Translations under genes and position numbers: made by a program
Assembly (NCBI GenBank): GCA_959347315.1
Contig: OY365810.1
Span: forward strand, 23,854,304-23,918,303
Source of the DNA: Bimastos eiseni
Taxonomy: Eukaryota; Annelida; Clitellata; Crassiclitellata; Lumbricidae
Length of the DNA stretch: 64,000 nt
Direction of reading: 5' to 3'
The notes under the pieces: generated by a model
Told to the model about the DNA's origin: nothing
Database searches by the model: none
Seen by the model: the letters and a program-made list of their open reading frames with translations, nothing else
Part shown: in pieces, positions 26,324 to 38,689 of the stretch
Layout of the letters: the number at the start of each line of letters is the position of its first letter
How positions within the stretch are numbered: the stretch's first letter is position 1

Positions 26324-26658
26324 CAAGGATGTAACAAGACAGCGAAACTGGGGGGCCGGTGCCCTCTGCCTCCTCGGCAGAGGGGCACCGGTCCCCCAGT
26401 TTCAAAACAGGGGGTGGCAAGGCCCCCTCAGTTTTAGTGCTCAGTGCCCCATGTACCCCAAAATCGGTTCTTTATATGTTTCTCCAATGGCTTTCTAAGA
26501 TGACTTTTGTTAAGATAATTTGTGTCCCCATTTTTCAAGTTGTTCAAGTTGGGGGGGGGGCAAAATTAAAAAAGTGAGGGGCAAAAAAATTTCTGTCGCT
26601 TCGCGCATTATTCTTGAAATTATACCCCCAACTTTTCAAAAACCTTGTTACACCTCTG
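26324..26658. mobile_element. 335-bp hAT-type MITE
   Basis: Ends CAAGGATGTAACAAG and its imperfect partner CAGAGGTGTAACAAG (reversed at the right end), with perfect 8-bp target duplications GTCGACAC (26316-26323, 26659-26666). It carries a long internal hairpin. Confidence 0.9.
26344..26403. repeat. GC-rich 27-bp stem hairpin inside the MITE
   Basis: The left arm begins GAAACTGGGGGGCCGG and the right arm ends CCGGTCCCCCAGTTTC. There is one mismatch and one gap over about 27 bp, around a TCCTC loop. Confidence 0.92.
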
Positions 26659-26855
26659 GTCGACACTGAGCATACTTCTCAAGCCTGACATTTGCACTGT
26701 TCTACTGTTCTAATACGGCAACAAACATCGTTGTTAACGAAAGTAATGATTTTGTTTAAATGCTATCCAAACTCGGTTTGTGTTCTTAGTGCGAACAACA
26801 GCATCAAGCATCTAACATAGCCTTCAGCTATTCTTGTCCTAACCATGCGTATGTC

Positions 26856-26908
26856 CAGGGGCGAAACAATATGAGCACCCCCATGAAAATGTTCTGGTTG
26901 AGCCCCTG
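26856..26908. mobile_element. 53-bp hAT-like remnant
   Basis: Ends CAGGGGCG and GAGCCCCTG, with imperfect 8-bp flanks CGTATGTC and CGTAGGCC (6 of 8). Probably a deletion derivative. Confidence 0.5.
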
Positions 26909-26919
26909 CGTAGGCCTAT

Positions 26920-29460
26920 ATCATTTTAAGGCTTCGATGGAAGTCCTCAAATCGTTGCATTCGATGCTATTGTGCGATTCCTTTGTAACGCCGTCGTGAG
27001 CTACAGTGCTGCCTCCAGCGGCCAGTAATTAAACGTGCTTTCATCATTTGATCGTAGGTTTCTGCACATTCAAAGCCCTTGCGACCTGTGGGCGAATATC
27101 TCAACAGACGAACTGATCAACCGGAAGGTTCTATTCAATTGCAGATGAGCCTCTCTTTCAGAGATTAAACACGTGACCTACGTCGTAGGCGATTTTATTG
27201 CTTCGCCCTGTTGTTATATATGCATACGACTCCTCTGATAAACGTAGCTTTTCACTCGAGCCCCTAGTTAACGAATATTACTCTTTAAGGCAGTTATAGG
27301 ATAATAACACGCTATAGGAACAAGTTAATCGAGTATTATTCGTAACCTATAGTCTCCACGCAAATGCATATTAACGGGGATTATACAGTTAGCCTACACT
27401 TGGACACAAGGACATTGCTTCATGAACAATGTTGAGTGCATGGATTTCGGTTTGCTGCTCATGAAAATCTTAAAATCATAAAACTCATGAAAATCAGCCT
27501 AGTATTTTCAAATAGAGGTGAGGGAAATATATCTTTTTTGTGTCGACAGGTGGTTGCTGCGCTGTATTATTCTATACCCTGGAACCAAAAGTTGACTGAG
27601 CTAAAGAGTCTTACTGAAATAAGACTCTTTAGCAGACTGAGTTAAAGAGTTTTAATGCAATGAGACTCTTTAGCTGGCTGAACTAAAGAGTTTTAATGCA
27701 ATGAAACTTTTAGCACTAGTGCAACAAAAATAAAAGTAGGCCTATTTGAAATATCCGAGTTGCAGTCTCAGCACCGGTGGCAAAATGTTTAGCTGAGCAC
27801 AGATGGTCATGTTGTTCAGTTGTTGTGCTTCGTGTGTTTCATTCTCAGTTTCATGTTTTCGTAGGTTTATTCATATATATGAGTCTGCTGCAAAGAATTT
27901 GTGATCGACACCCAAGGACCCATAAGATAATCTTATATCTTTAGTCAAAACTGTTTCCTTCTCTTAATTGTATAATTCTCCGATTCCATCAGTGTAACAT
28001 ATATATCCAATACGACGCGCCTACATTTAAATAGCTCATAAATATAGTCCTGGAGTAGCTTCTTTTTATGTTTGTGAAAAGTCAGACTCGTATACTTCGT
28101 ACAAACAATTAAAACACGAACTGAACTGTTTGCAGACTCACAATTTCATTCTAGTCGTCATGAGTTACAGTGCTGCCTCCTGCGGTCGCTCCATTCGATG
28201 CCATTAACCCTGTGACGACAAGCGTGATTCGAACGGCGCTATATAAAAGCCTGAATATATTACATTACATTACAAAGAATGATTTGGAAACCAATGCAGA
28301 TCCTCGTTGACGAATTAAATCGTATATTTGTAACGATGTATACGCTAATATCACCGTGTGTAGAAGCGAACAACCTTTAAAACAAAAATAAACTTAAACT
28401 ATTGTGTGTAGACCTACTGCAGACACTTAGTAGGCTATCTGCAACGAAACACTTTCACTCAGCTGAGCTGTTGGCATGGAGCCATCCGGACCAAATAAAC
28501 CCCTCAGCTATACAGTAAAGCGTTTCATTACGTGCCTCGTGTCGTAAACAAAGCGAAGCTGCGAGAAGCTATATGCTCGCAAATAACAAGGCCATTTATA
28601 CACTTCACTCTTAATCCACAACTGAAGTCTGCTGATTTAAATCAGACGCAACAATTTACATTACGCAATAAACACCTAAGTTTGCTTATATATTATTCGA
28701 AGCTCTTTTGGTGGGTAATATGTATAGTGACGTAGGCCTATGTGCAAATTCCTATAAGTAGTTTCTCCGTCATTTACATATCCAATGACCAACAGTGCAG
28801 ATTAATTTAAGCTCAAGTAAAGCCCTATATTGAACCGACAATAGCTTTGTGTCCAGTCAATGAGGAGGTTCTGACTGTTTTGACACATTTCGCGTTGTGG
28901 CTGCGAATAGAGCCACAGTAAAGCTTATACGAACTATGATTTCCGGCCGTCCAAGAGATCGCAAGAGACCAGCTGGACGCTCGAGACACCACACGTGGAG
29001 ACGAACGATGCAGTCTGTTCAATTTCACACGAAAAAATATAACCTGGAGTTTAAAAAAGACGGCTGACAACATGTTGTGGAGACGACAATGATTCATAGA
29101 GGGCTACATATGCTGATGACGATGACGATGATGGTGATGGTGGTGGCGATGCTGTTGATGGCTGTTGATGACGAACAGTCAAAGCATAAGGTAGGATGGG
29201 CATTCAAATGGATCCACGTATGGCGCCTGAAGCCGGGGTGGTTGGTTCATTTTGTGTCCCTACGGAGAAGTAGCGACCCAAATCTTTGATGTGATCTCGA
29301 CAGTTAGTTACAGGTGGAGCTTTGATCTGTCGATTGCCGGCTACGAATGCTTCTATTCTACGTTGACCTGGCGAGTGGTTCGATGGATAGCCGTGGGTTA
29401 TCTACCAGCAATAAGAGACCACGTGACTGGCGCTATAATACAATACAACTGTATTTTCAC
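26920..29460. other. Intergenic, no gene seen
   Basis: Holds a ~33-base repeat (GAGCTACAGTGCTGCCTCC near 26995; GAGTTACAGTGCTGCCTCC near 28160) and a GGCGCTATATAAAAG LINE-type tail with TTACATTACATTAC near 28230-28275. Confidence 0.45.
27601..27632. repeat. 13-bp perfect hairpin plus adjoining tandem copies
   Basis: CTAAAGAGTCTTA and its complement flank CTGAAA. Two diverged TAAAGAGTTTTAATGCAATG copies follow to 27716. Confidence 0.85.
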
Positions 29461-29469
29461 GTTGCCATT

Positions 29470-29637
29470 CTTACAATGTGCATGCGCGCACATAAGCACA
29501 GATGGCGCAGATGCATTTTGGAAGGACTCGCTCAACGGTTCTACACAGTAACTCCTCGGACGAGGATCGAACCCGTATTCTCCGCGTTACAGGCCGACCG
29601 CTGTAACTAATCGGCCACTGTCCATCACGCCACACTA
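29470..29637 (-). mobile_element. tRNA-derived SINE, family A
   Basis: The minus strand has the head AGTGGCCGATTAGTTACAGC and B box GGGTTCGATCC, followed by TACTGTGTAGAACC and GAGCGAGTCCTTC, matching the copy at 3752. Confidence 0.75.
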
Positions 29638-29717
29638 GTGTTACAGCGTTGACCTAGAACGCCATCGCATGAAGTCGCTCCAGGAGTCCAGTTTATCAAC
29701 ATAAAATCCTGATTTTT

Positions 29718-29952
29718 TAAATTTCAAGCTTACAAGCCGCAGTATAATTATAAGCATAATATGAACATAATATGTTACAGTAGTTGAATTGGATCGGCAT
29801 CCATACAAGACGCCATTGCGTTATACATCCAATTTTACAAGAGACGTCTCCTAGCCATAATGAGACTACTCAACCTTTAACGGGATACGGGAATCGAACT
29901 CTGTTCCTCAGTTCTGCATGACAGTGTGTTATCCATTAATGTACTGTCCCAA
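29718..29952 (-). mobile_element. tRNA-derived SINE, family B, copy 2
   Basis: Aligns block by block with 4919-5155: GAGTTCGATTCCCG, TAGGAGACG, the GCAATGGCGTCTTGTATGG segment and TGCGGCTTGTAAGCTTGAAA at the tail. Confidence 0.65.
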
Positions 29953-29959
29953 ACTTAGT

Positions 29960-31840
29960 TCCTAATGTAGTCCATAACTTTGAACACCATATCGTCTTAT
30001 CAGTTTTGGATTGGAATCCGTTTCGTATGTGCATGAGTTTACCGCTGGTAACCCCTCCAGTCTTCTCAGCATCATTTTCCTTACTTATGAAAATTCTGTG
30101 CTCAATGACATTTGCACCCGTTTAAGCTAGTACATAGAGATCCACGATTAGCTATTCTTTGAGTGGCGCTATATAAATTTCCCATGACAAGTGCATTGCG
30201 GTGCAACTTTTGTGTTGTCGTGCGTTGCCTTTGCTGCTTGCGCTGTCCTTTTGCGTCGTCGTATGTAGGTCTATTGTGCTGTGTTTAGCTTCCCTTGACG
30301 TTGTGCGTGTTTATCGTGATACGGTGCTGTCTCACTATATTGTCGTTTTTCTTGCCAGTGGCTGTTCTTTTGTGCAATGTTGATCCCAAGTCATCCATTT
30401 CTCGTGAAAAAACTGTCTCTGCGTCATTGTCTTCCTTAGAATTACAGAAAAATCCAATGCTCTTTAGCCAAGTACCCGAAGCCAGACCCACATTAGCGGC
30501 TCTGAACCATCACATGCAAACCTACGTATGCCAATATGAATGACAGTTAGGCATGGCAACAGCCATAACAGGCTTCTGTAACTTCAAACCCAATACGTCT
30601 AAATGCATATGGACTATACTAAATTATTGCATCAGCTTTACGAATCGTTTTGATGCCCGTTCCACTGCTACAGAAATTTCGTTTAATTATCTATTTGAAG
30701 AACATCGATACCTCATTTTGTTTAATTATATCTGTGTGCAACTTCGATGTCTTGTTTTGTTTTATTCTCATTTTAAATACAACATCAATTCTTTGCTGTT
30801 CAACATGGATGTCATAATTATGTTGTCTCATTCGCTCGTTGTACAACATCAATGTTTATTTTTGCTTTATTCTCTTGTTGTGCAAGGTTCTCTTATATTT
30901 GGTTATGTCATTTTCAATTTGTTTTCATGCCATAATTTTTTGGTCCTATTTTGTTTGTAACAGTTGTTGAAAGTTTCGTTCAGCGTTCAACTATGCGTCG
31001 TTAATCTCTTGGTTTATGTTACAGTTCGTCAAAGCTTAATATATCGCTAAAACCATACACTCTGTTTTTACACCTGTTATAACAACAACGTAATATATAT
31101 ATATTATTATCTGTGCTTTCGCACTGTTGTGCATGCCTTTTTGCTATGTGCATGCGCCTGTTGCTCACACGCGAGCTACGTGTATATAACGCAGTTTACG
31201 TAGATTTGTAGACTAGAAACAGATCTGTGGATCTATTAGCCGAACGAGTGGTCATCATTTAATTGCGCGAATTAGCCAACGACAGTTTTCAGACGATATC
31301 GTTCGTCGGCGCCTGAGACTCAGCGGTTGGAGGAGTGTCTGTTCGTCTATCGTGTTAGACGCCTGGCACTCATCTTGAGGCGTCTCTCGCGTAATAGGCT
31401 GTCTTATCAAAGATTCTGCTTCTAGCTTAGAAGCCCGGCTACAGTTGTCGGCCAACTCTGTCGCCGCGTCGGCTTTGAAAGCATTAAAGATATAGGGAAG
31501 AAGGACGACTCGGGAATAGACGCTCTCAGAGGCATTGGCCAGTGGAAAGCAAAGGGAGAGAAAAATCAAAGGACATATGTACTCGGAGGAGGAGGAGGGA
31601 AGAAGTGGGGAAGGAGGTTTGGGTGTTCAGGTGTAGAAGGGTCAGAGGTGTGACGTGTTGTGACGCGCCGTTTCTATGCAAGTCCTATCTTTCCGCGTTC
31701 AATGCGTCGTTTGTTTTCGCTGTCATTCGTCTCGGCTGCTTTAATAATTTATATCTGTGTCTTCGTGTGATCTTGTTTGGTTCTAAATCAAAGAATTTCG
31801 CCCACTCTGGATCTTCCTTTCATATAATAATTTTGCGAGC
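29960..31840. other. Intergenic, no confident gene
   Basis: Contains a T-rich degenerate array (about 30690-30960; GTTGTACAACATC and TTTTGTTTTATTCTC words) and an unassigned minus-strand frame at 31255-31569. Confidence 0.4.
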
Positions 31841-31849
31841 TTTATTAGA

Positions 31850-32480
31850 TCTCCTCAAATGTTTTTTTACACACCCATTCATCCTTTCTTCGTGGCTAAA
31901 ATCCTTGTAACCCCAAATCATTTTGTAACCTCCTTAGCACTTTCTTCAGATTTTTCATGTTCTGTTTCAATATGGACTCCATAGCTGGATACTCTATTCC
32001 AATTGTATACCCTGATTTGTGCAACCTCAGTATTGTATCCTTGTATTTGTTGATAAGTATATATTATGCCTTCCTGACATGCGCAACGTTGAGTTAGCCT
32101 TTGCAAATGCCTTGAAGGTCTAGCACTCTTGAGCGTACATGTAATCACTCTAAAGTCACTTTCTCCCTCAATCACATTCAACACCAAGCATCCATATTAC
32201 ATGAAAATTCATTGTTACTGTTCCCCATATGCATGACTGAGCAATTATCAAATAAAAGAGGCACTACCCTGTTCTGTGACTATCTGAACAATGATCTTTG
32301 ATCTACCAGTATCACCTCAGCTTCTTCTTCATCCCCAACTTATCTACAGAGTTTTGTTTCATCTGTAAACTTAGAAATTAAAACACAACCCCATCGTCTA
32401 TGTTATTAATAAAATGTCGAATATCAATAGCCCAAGCCAGCCCGAGTAATAATACTTGTGGCGCGCAACTTAGCATTGTC
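31850..32480 (-). pseudogene. CR1-like LINE fragment (reverse transcriptase)
   Basis: Across shifting minus-strand frames I read INNIDDGVV, KFTDETKLC-like (the usual FADDT box, mutated), DNCSVMHMGNSNNEF, LKSAR, ANSTL, GIQLE/QLWSPY and RATKMIWGYKDFS-like blocks in the normal order for CR1-group LINEs. The catalytic box is altered and stops are frequent. Confidence 0.75.
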
Positions 32481-32499
32481 GTGCAGCTAGAATTTGATC

Positions 32500-33860
32500 A
32501 TATTTGCCTACCTCTTGTCTGATGTCTGAAGAAGATTAATACAGTTCAGTTTTAAATACTGATGTTTGAATATGATCCTAGTCTCTTAGATACAAAGTTT
32601 GTGTCGTCTTTATCAGGATGTTTGAAATTAAGAGTCCGTGGTCTGTGTCTGCAGTCAGTTTATTATAAAGTTAGACGGAAAGACAGAACATAATGCATTT
32701 GATATTCCTACCGCATAAATTATTCGCACCTTCTTCATCAAGTCAGGGAGTCCGTTAGTTATCTAGACATTACATGGCACATGCCTACACGTACGTTGCG
32801 GTCAGGCAGAAGAGGCAGATGGAAAGAGACGAACAATGAGAAGTCTGAAAGTTGACGGGCGTCGCTTTTAAAACCACATTTCCAAGGTGCGAACTTGCCT
32901 TGCCCATTAACCCTTTAACAACCAGCGTTATTGAATATGCTTTACATCTTACTTCGCGTTGGTCATTAAAGAGTTAATATAATTATACATAGTGTTCATG
33001 TATATATTTAGTGGCGTACAATACATACATAGACTAAAATACACCAAAGATGTGCATTTAGTCATGTATAATTATACATGTACATATATATATATATATA
33101 TATATTTGTTGCTTATACTTGCTCACCGCCAGGTGTCTATATAATGTATATATCGCGCTATCTAAATTAACCTTTTTGGGCAATTTGCACCTTTTATACA
33201 TCTGTGCATTTTGCAGGTAGTCTGTTGCTGAGGGACCCACTTCTCTCATAAATCAAGCATTGCCTGAACAAAGCTAATGTCATCAGCAATCTCCTATGAG
33301 TGCCCACTTCATGACGGGAACCCGTAAGCACTAAGTACACAGATAAAGTTGTCAACGAGTAAGGCCTAATCATTCGGACAGGTTGTGATAAATATGTATC
33401 CGCAGATGTCACTCAAGTAGACGCACGACGTGTATACAGTATGCCTGTATTCAGACAGATCGTGTGTCTATCCTAGATTATGGGTTATATAATATATATA
33501 TATAACAGTATATATATAACATATATATAACATATATATATAACAATGATATATGCCTTATGAAATATATGTATACATAAGCGTGTGCTTAACCTTTGGC
33601 AGAGTCCAGCAAGAGAGAAATCCCAGCTCTGATCGTTGAGCGATTTGCTTTTCCGTCTAAGTAGATAGAACTGTCGTTGAGTGTATCGATTAAAGCATAA
33701 TTACCTTAACTGTTGTCAAGACAATTAGTGCAGCATTACAACGAGAGTGATTTTAATTGTTGGTGATCGTAGTACGTAGGATGAGCAGCTCGGATGGAAA
33801 TAAATCAAACAGGTAGGCTAATCGGTTTATAAAATACTAACTGGGACACCCGGTGCCCGG
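32500..33860. other. Intergenic, no gene seen
   Basis: TA-rich arrays at 33076-33106 and 33488-33547 (TATATATAACA units). No recognised frame. Confidence 0.5.
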
Positions 33861-33868
33861 GTAAAGAC

Positions 33869-34027
33869 AGGTTTTTGGCCCTGGAGAGAAGGATGACGGC
33901 GACCCCGAGGTTCGCCAACCTCTCTACTGCGTGTCCGTGGTGTTCCCCGAGCGAACGGTGAAGATTTCGAGTGAATAGCTGTAAAAGTGTGCAAATGCAT
34001 AAACGGAGAGACAGACACACACAGAAT
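33869..34027. repeat. Diverged direct duplication, copy 1
   Basis: Shares GTTTTTGGCCCTGGAGA, CTCTCTACTGCGTGTCC and AATAGCTGTAAAA blocks with 34200-34364. In both copies the minus strand shows an acceptor-like TTTTACAG before a frame encoding ARGTPRTRSREVGEPRGRR (copy 1) or SRGTPGTRSREIRESRRRP (copy 2). Confidence 0.75.
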
Positions 34028-34199
34028 CTATAGATATACATGTGAATAAATAGTGTTTATAGTACATACCCACGTGACCGACTGTGCAAACGATACTGTA
34101 TAGGTGATACCTGTAGGCCTACGATATCTCGCAGATGACACGATCCTGGGGAATGAGAAGGAAACTTTGTTTTTATGGGTGTGTCGGAGGTGTGCCGTA

Positions 34200-34364
34200 G
34201 GTTTTTGGCCCTGGAGACCAGGAAGAGGGCGGCGGCGGGATTCACGAATCTCTCTACTGCGTGTCCCAGGTGTTCCCCGAGACCTTCGCCAACGGCGAAG
34301 GTTTCGAGTCAATAGCTGTAAAACTGTGGAAATGCATCGTCAGACAGAGCGACACACAGAATCT
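34200..34364. repeat. Diverged direct duplication, copy 2
   Basis: See 33869-34027. Roughly 75-80% identical by eye. The segment between the two copies (34028-34199) is unrelated. Confidence 0.75.
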
Positions 34365-34592
34365 CCTCTTTGTTTATAAGATGTAATTCACATAATATAT
34401 AGAAACATGAAAGTAACTCCTGTTTTATAAAAGGTCTTTTAAAATTTAAATGCCATCAGCATTTTCGCATCAATGATAACAGTTCAAAACATTTAGTTAA
34501 TGAAAAAGACGCTCTGATTTCGGTTACTCTTAAGCTGCAAAATTGTATAATTTTTATGTAATTGGTGCGCTCTGTCAGCTATATATATATAT

Positions 34593-34683
34593 ATCACTCG
34601 GTGTGTATGCATATTGTCTAAGCTAATATCATTGTATATATATATATGTATACAATGATATTAGTGCATGCACACCCAGTGAT
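34593..34683. repeat. Long imperfect hairpin centred on a TA run
   Basis: Left arm ATCACTCGGTGTGTATGCA and CTAATATCATTGTATA; the right arm is the complement with a looped-out TATTGTCTAAG on the left. A TATATATA loop sits at the apex. Confidence 0.85.
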
Positions 34684-34689
34684 TAACGT

Positions 34690-37600
34690 AGCAAATTGAA
34701 TGGATGTCTGGTTACATCAGCCTAACTTCCATAGCAATACTTTCAAGTGCAAAGAGACCTTGACTTTATCTGTTATTGGAAGCATTAGTGAGCAGTGTAA
34801 TACTATATGACAGAGACGATTAGTATGTGTTAAAATCACTGCAATTATTTACCTGGTATGTGCTTGATAGCCCAATTTTCCTGGCTTCCTATTATATGCC
34901 GTGATAGTGGCCAATGAGACAGTAGCACTTTCATCTAAACCATTCCACTAGTGTGCGACTCATTACATAGAATTTAATTGAGTCTTTATAAAGAGCGTGC
35001 ATCACTCTGTGAGGTTACTTAATTATGCTCACACGGGCCAATGGAACTGCTGCCATGGAAACAATTCACACAAATTTGTCGCATACCCCTAGTTTTTTAT
35101 GGTTTTTATGTGTCTGATACAACAATAGACATTTTCTGAAGAGTTGCTGCCGAGTTTGACTGGTCGCAAAAATCTGCCCTTTATAGCCCATGGTTCACAC
35201 GAAGTTCCTTTTGCATGTAGGCCAACTTCGGTATAATGCAACGTTTTCAGCCTTATAGGTGAGTGACTTGACCATCTATACCGTGAATGGCATAGGGTCA
35301 TCAACCGACTCTGAGAGTTCTTCTAATCAGAGACATTGCTTGTAGGCCCTACCTTGATCAATGCTCGAAAGATGTTATTTTTTGAAGGAGCTGAGAGCAC
35401 CTCTGAGTCACTATACTGGCGTGGTATGATATAAATGCTCTAAATAAACTAAATGTAAGAGACATGTGAGACTGTAAGAGGCCCTACAGAGCCCTGCATA
35501 TTCTTTATAAAGAATTATCTAAATACTATGTAAAGAGTTAAACTGCGGCGTTGCATTGCAGGAATATAACAAACTACTCCATAGTTGGCATGCTGGGGTG
35601 GTATAAAGAATGCGATTTGTCATTGCGATACCAGTTGGTGACATGCATTTAAGAAGTGGCGCGGCATAGAGAGAATGTAAGCCTTCAATGGGATAGTAAA
35701 CGTAGACCCTACAGTGCCTACACCTTTGAAGGAAGGTTCCAGTTCCCATGGAAAATGTTATTAACAACCTGTTGCTTCCAACTGTTGCGGTTCATATAAT
35801 GATTATGATTATTATTCTAAGATTAAAGTAATTATTTCTGGACGATCAGACTGGATTGAAATTGGTCGGATTATGGATTCGTTGGCAATGCCATCGATTG
35901 ATGACGAGTGCACAATTAGAGCAGCGCTATAGAAGTTATAATTGGAATAGACTGCGGTGTTTTAATTGCCGGGGGCTCAACCCCTAGCTGACCTCATGAG
36001 CGTATATTAGCTACGTGGCCGACATTCGTAATCCGACTTCATCAGTTGGAAAATACGTGGAATCGACCGTCAACTGCAATGTACATACTTATATGCTCTG
36101 TGGCATATGTTCGCCTATTCGTATGTGAGCACATAAAGGCGTGTATGCTGCAGCTTATATATCATTAAGTCATGCTTCGTGGATCTGATGTATATGGTTC
36201 TCCTTAATAACCGTCTGTCCACCCAACTCCTAGCGAGCGTTCGCTGCACGACGGTTTTATATGGTTGCATATTCTTGTCGAGATGGATCATATCTTATTA
36301 CGGGACCGCTCCGTGTGGTCGTACATCACCAGGAAATGGACCTAATGAACGGTTTAGAGCCACAGCAGGTGCGCCCCAACGGAAGTTAATGTCAGTTATA
36401 AAAAAAATTATGCCCGGCAGATACACGTCTGCCTGTCGGACATTAGGATACTCGGTCTATATCTTCGGCTTAGATATTCTAACCGTGAAATTTAGTATGA
36501 TGATACTTTAGGGAACCTGCAGGCAGTAATCACTGCCCCATAAGCGGCTTCACAAGGAGAACGAAAAATTCTCATAATGAATGCAATGCGAGTCTAGACT
36601 AATAATGCCCTATCCAAGGGTCACTGTTGTTATTTCTATCATCCAGTACGAAGTATCTACTTACAGCAAATTATGGGTGAACTTAGCCACTCGCACGAGA
36701 GGTTTAAAATATAACGAAATAAATTGTTTTATTAACACGTAAACGATAACTCTAATAATAATCACAAGACCTTAGAAATGAACATTAAACTTAATCTGCA
36801 CAGCGTGTTTAGACGACCTAGTATACAAGCTTTAAGAGTTCTTTCACTTATACACGATCACGCTGATAATGAGTTCGTATATATAAAGTTGATAATCAAT
36901 TACTCAGTTTGAGATTTCAGAATAATAATAATAAATATATGAATAATTTTATCTAGATAATGACACAGTTACCGTCTACGTTTAATAGCGGAGTTCACCA
37001 ATGCATCACTAGCGGCAGTCTTCCCAAGATCTTAATCTACTTGACTATACCTTAACGAACCCACGGACAACGAGCGATTCCAACCAGACAGGCCCTTTGT
37101 CTTTAGTGCGCGGCTATTTTATACCGAATCTCGTAGTCAGACAGAGCGGCAGTGCGGTCAGACCGAGCAGCGGGGTCAGCCGAATCTGAGGAACCTGATC
37201 CAAGAATACTGTTCCTCTAGTAAGCCTGATCTGTGAAACAGACTACCAGGTCACCCAGTTCTGACCAACCAGATAATAAGAACACCACCGACAATGTATC
37301 CAACGAGCCACTAGTTTTGACCTCTGAAGCCGGCCGAATACCTTTACTAAAAATACAGGCCGTCAGACCAACTAATATCATCTCTAGTGCACAAGCAATG
37401 ACTACCTATAGTGACCCAGATCTAGTCTTAAGCAATGCCTCCCTGGAGTGGTCTGTCTAACTATAACGTAGCATTATATTGACCCTATGATATTTCATTC
37501 TTGTAGGCTTTTATTTCAGCTATGGTTAATTTGCACAAATGTAAGATCACTTGTATAGAGCCTTTTTCATGACGTACAGATTTCAATTACAAGTTAGTTA

Positions 37601-37740
37601 TTACGGTGCTTAAACCTTCAAGTGAAATTGCAGTCAAATGTTGTGACGCGTTGGAGACGAAAGATAAGTTGCTGTGACTGAGACAATTGATATACATGTA
37701 CAGGTTCAACATGAGTTGCGTGAGATATTTTAGGCACATA
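34690..37740. other. Intergenic, no confident gene
   Basis: A LINE-type GCGCTATAGAAG tail lies near 35925. An LTR-like arrangement (TATATATA box and AATAAA on the minus strand) at 36700-36900 is unproven. Confidence 0.4.
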
Positions 37741-37914
37741 AGAAACATTGAAATTAGTGTCAACCAACATCGTACATATATGTCTTCAAAACCTTAACCC
37801 AACAACCATCATGCAAGACACAAAGCTATGCACGATGAAAATAGTGAGTAAGAAACCAACACGTGGTCACATTTCGCCATGTCAGAGTTTATCTTCCGAG
37901 GTTTTATTGTACAG

Positions 37915-38626
37915 GGAGCAGACAAAACCGACGACAGCAGTCATTCGGTCACGCAAGTTGTCTCTTCAACAGCCGCCCATCATCCGCGAGCTAGCAGAAC
38001 TGAAGACTTCTGGGAACGAATCACATCATTCACTATCCTCCCTGCCAACATCCCCTCCACCTCAATCCAAGACTACCTCTCATCTTAGTCCAAGACCTGA
38101 CCAGCGCCATCTCCACCACCCGTCATCGCCCAGAGGGTCGCCCAGGGGGTCGCCTAGAGGAGGGTCGCCTAGAGCGTCGCCTCGATTTCACGCTCAACGT
38201 CAATATAGTGACCTTGACCTCAGGAATCCAAAGACCCATCGACAAGGCGAATTCGCAGATGGCCCTAGCAATCACCGTCAGAGCGCACTTGACGCCAGGG
38301 GCCATGGCAACGGTGACCGTGGAAACGACGACGTGTTGCGGTCGGTGGTTAGAAAGACATCGCGTAGTAATTCGCTTCCATTCGATAGTCTGAGCGTTGA
38401 TTCCTTGATCGACGATTGGACCTTCAAGGCCTCAAAGATGCCCGACCCAGTTCGCCTCCCTCTGGGGTCAGAACACTTCGAGGCGGTGATGGACGAGATG
38501 ACGTCGCCCCCTCGGAAAGAAGGCGAGGCTAATACCGACAGGGTCACGAAGACGGTCCGCATCAGCCCACTCGTCCAGGTGACGATCGGTTCTCCCCGTC
38601 TCCAGCCGAAGAAAAGAAACAAGTAA
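37915..38626 (+). CDS. Ser/Pro/Arg-rich protein, probable terminal exon, unassigned
   Basis: An open frame of about 237 codons ends at TAA. A good acceptor (TTTTATTGTACAG|G) at 37914 suggests the 5' boundary. The frame is open back to 37748, with an in-frame ATG at 37811, so a single-exon start is possible. The protein opens with basic SRKLSLQQPPIIRELAELK and continues with a Ser/Pro-rich stretch, a reiterated SPRG/SPRA tract (about 38131-38187), then SRSNSLPFDSLSVDSLIDDW, a region with EHFEAVMDEM, and a basic end QPKKRNK. The composition is that of a disordered, phosphorylatable cytoplasmic or nuclear protein. It is not low-complexity DNA, since most of the frame uses mixed codons. No family was recognised. 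Confidence 0.55.
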
Positions 38627-38649
38627 CGGTGTCAATCCAATGGAATGCT

Positions 38650-38682
38650 CCTCTCTGTCTGTCTGTCTGTCTGTCTATCTGT
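38650..38682. repeat. CTGT tetranucleotide microsatellite
   Basis: Five or more CTGT units with a terminal CTAT variant, about 25 bases downstream of the stop of the 37.9-kb exon and so probably in its 3' UTR. Confidence 0.85.
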
Positions 38683-38689
38683 TTCTCTT

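Noticed and set aside
36700..36900. LTR-like arrangement on the minus strand (TTTATATATA then AATAAA)
   Set aside because: No paired repeat, primer-binding site or retrotransposon protein was found nearby.
37233..37460. 75-codon frame MKQTTRSPSS... before the 37.9-kb exon
   Set aside because: It starts at GTG, has no clear donor at its end and no recognised motif, so I did not join it to the downstream exon.
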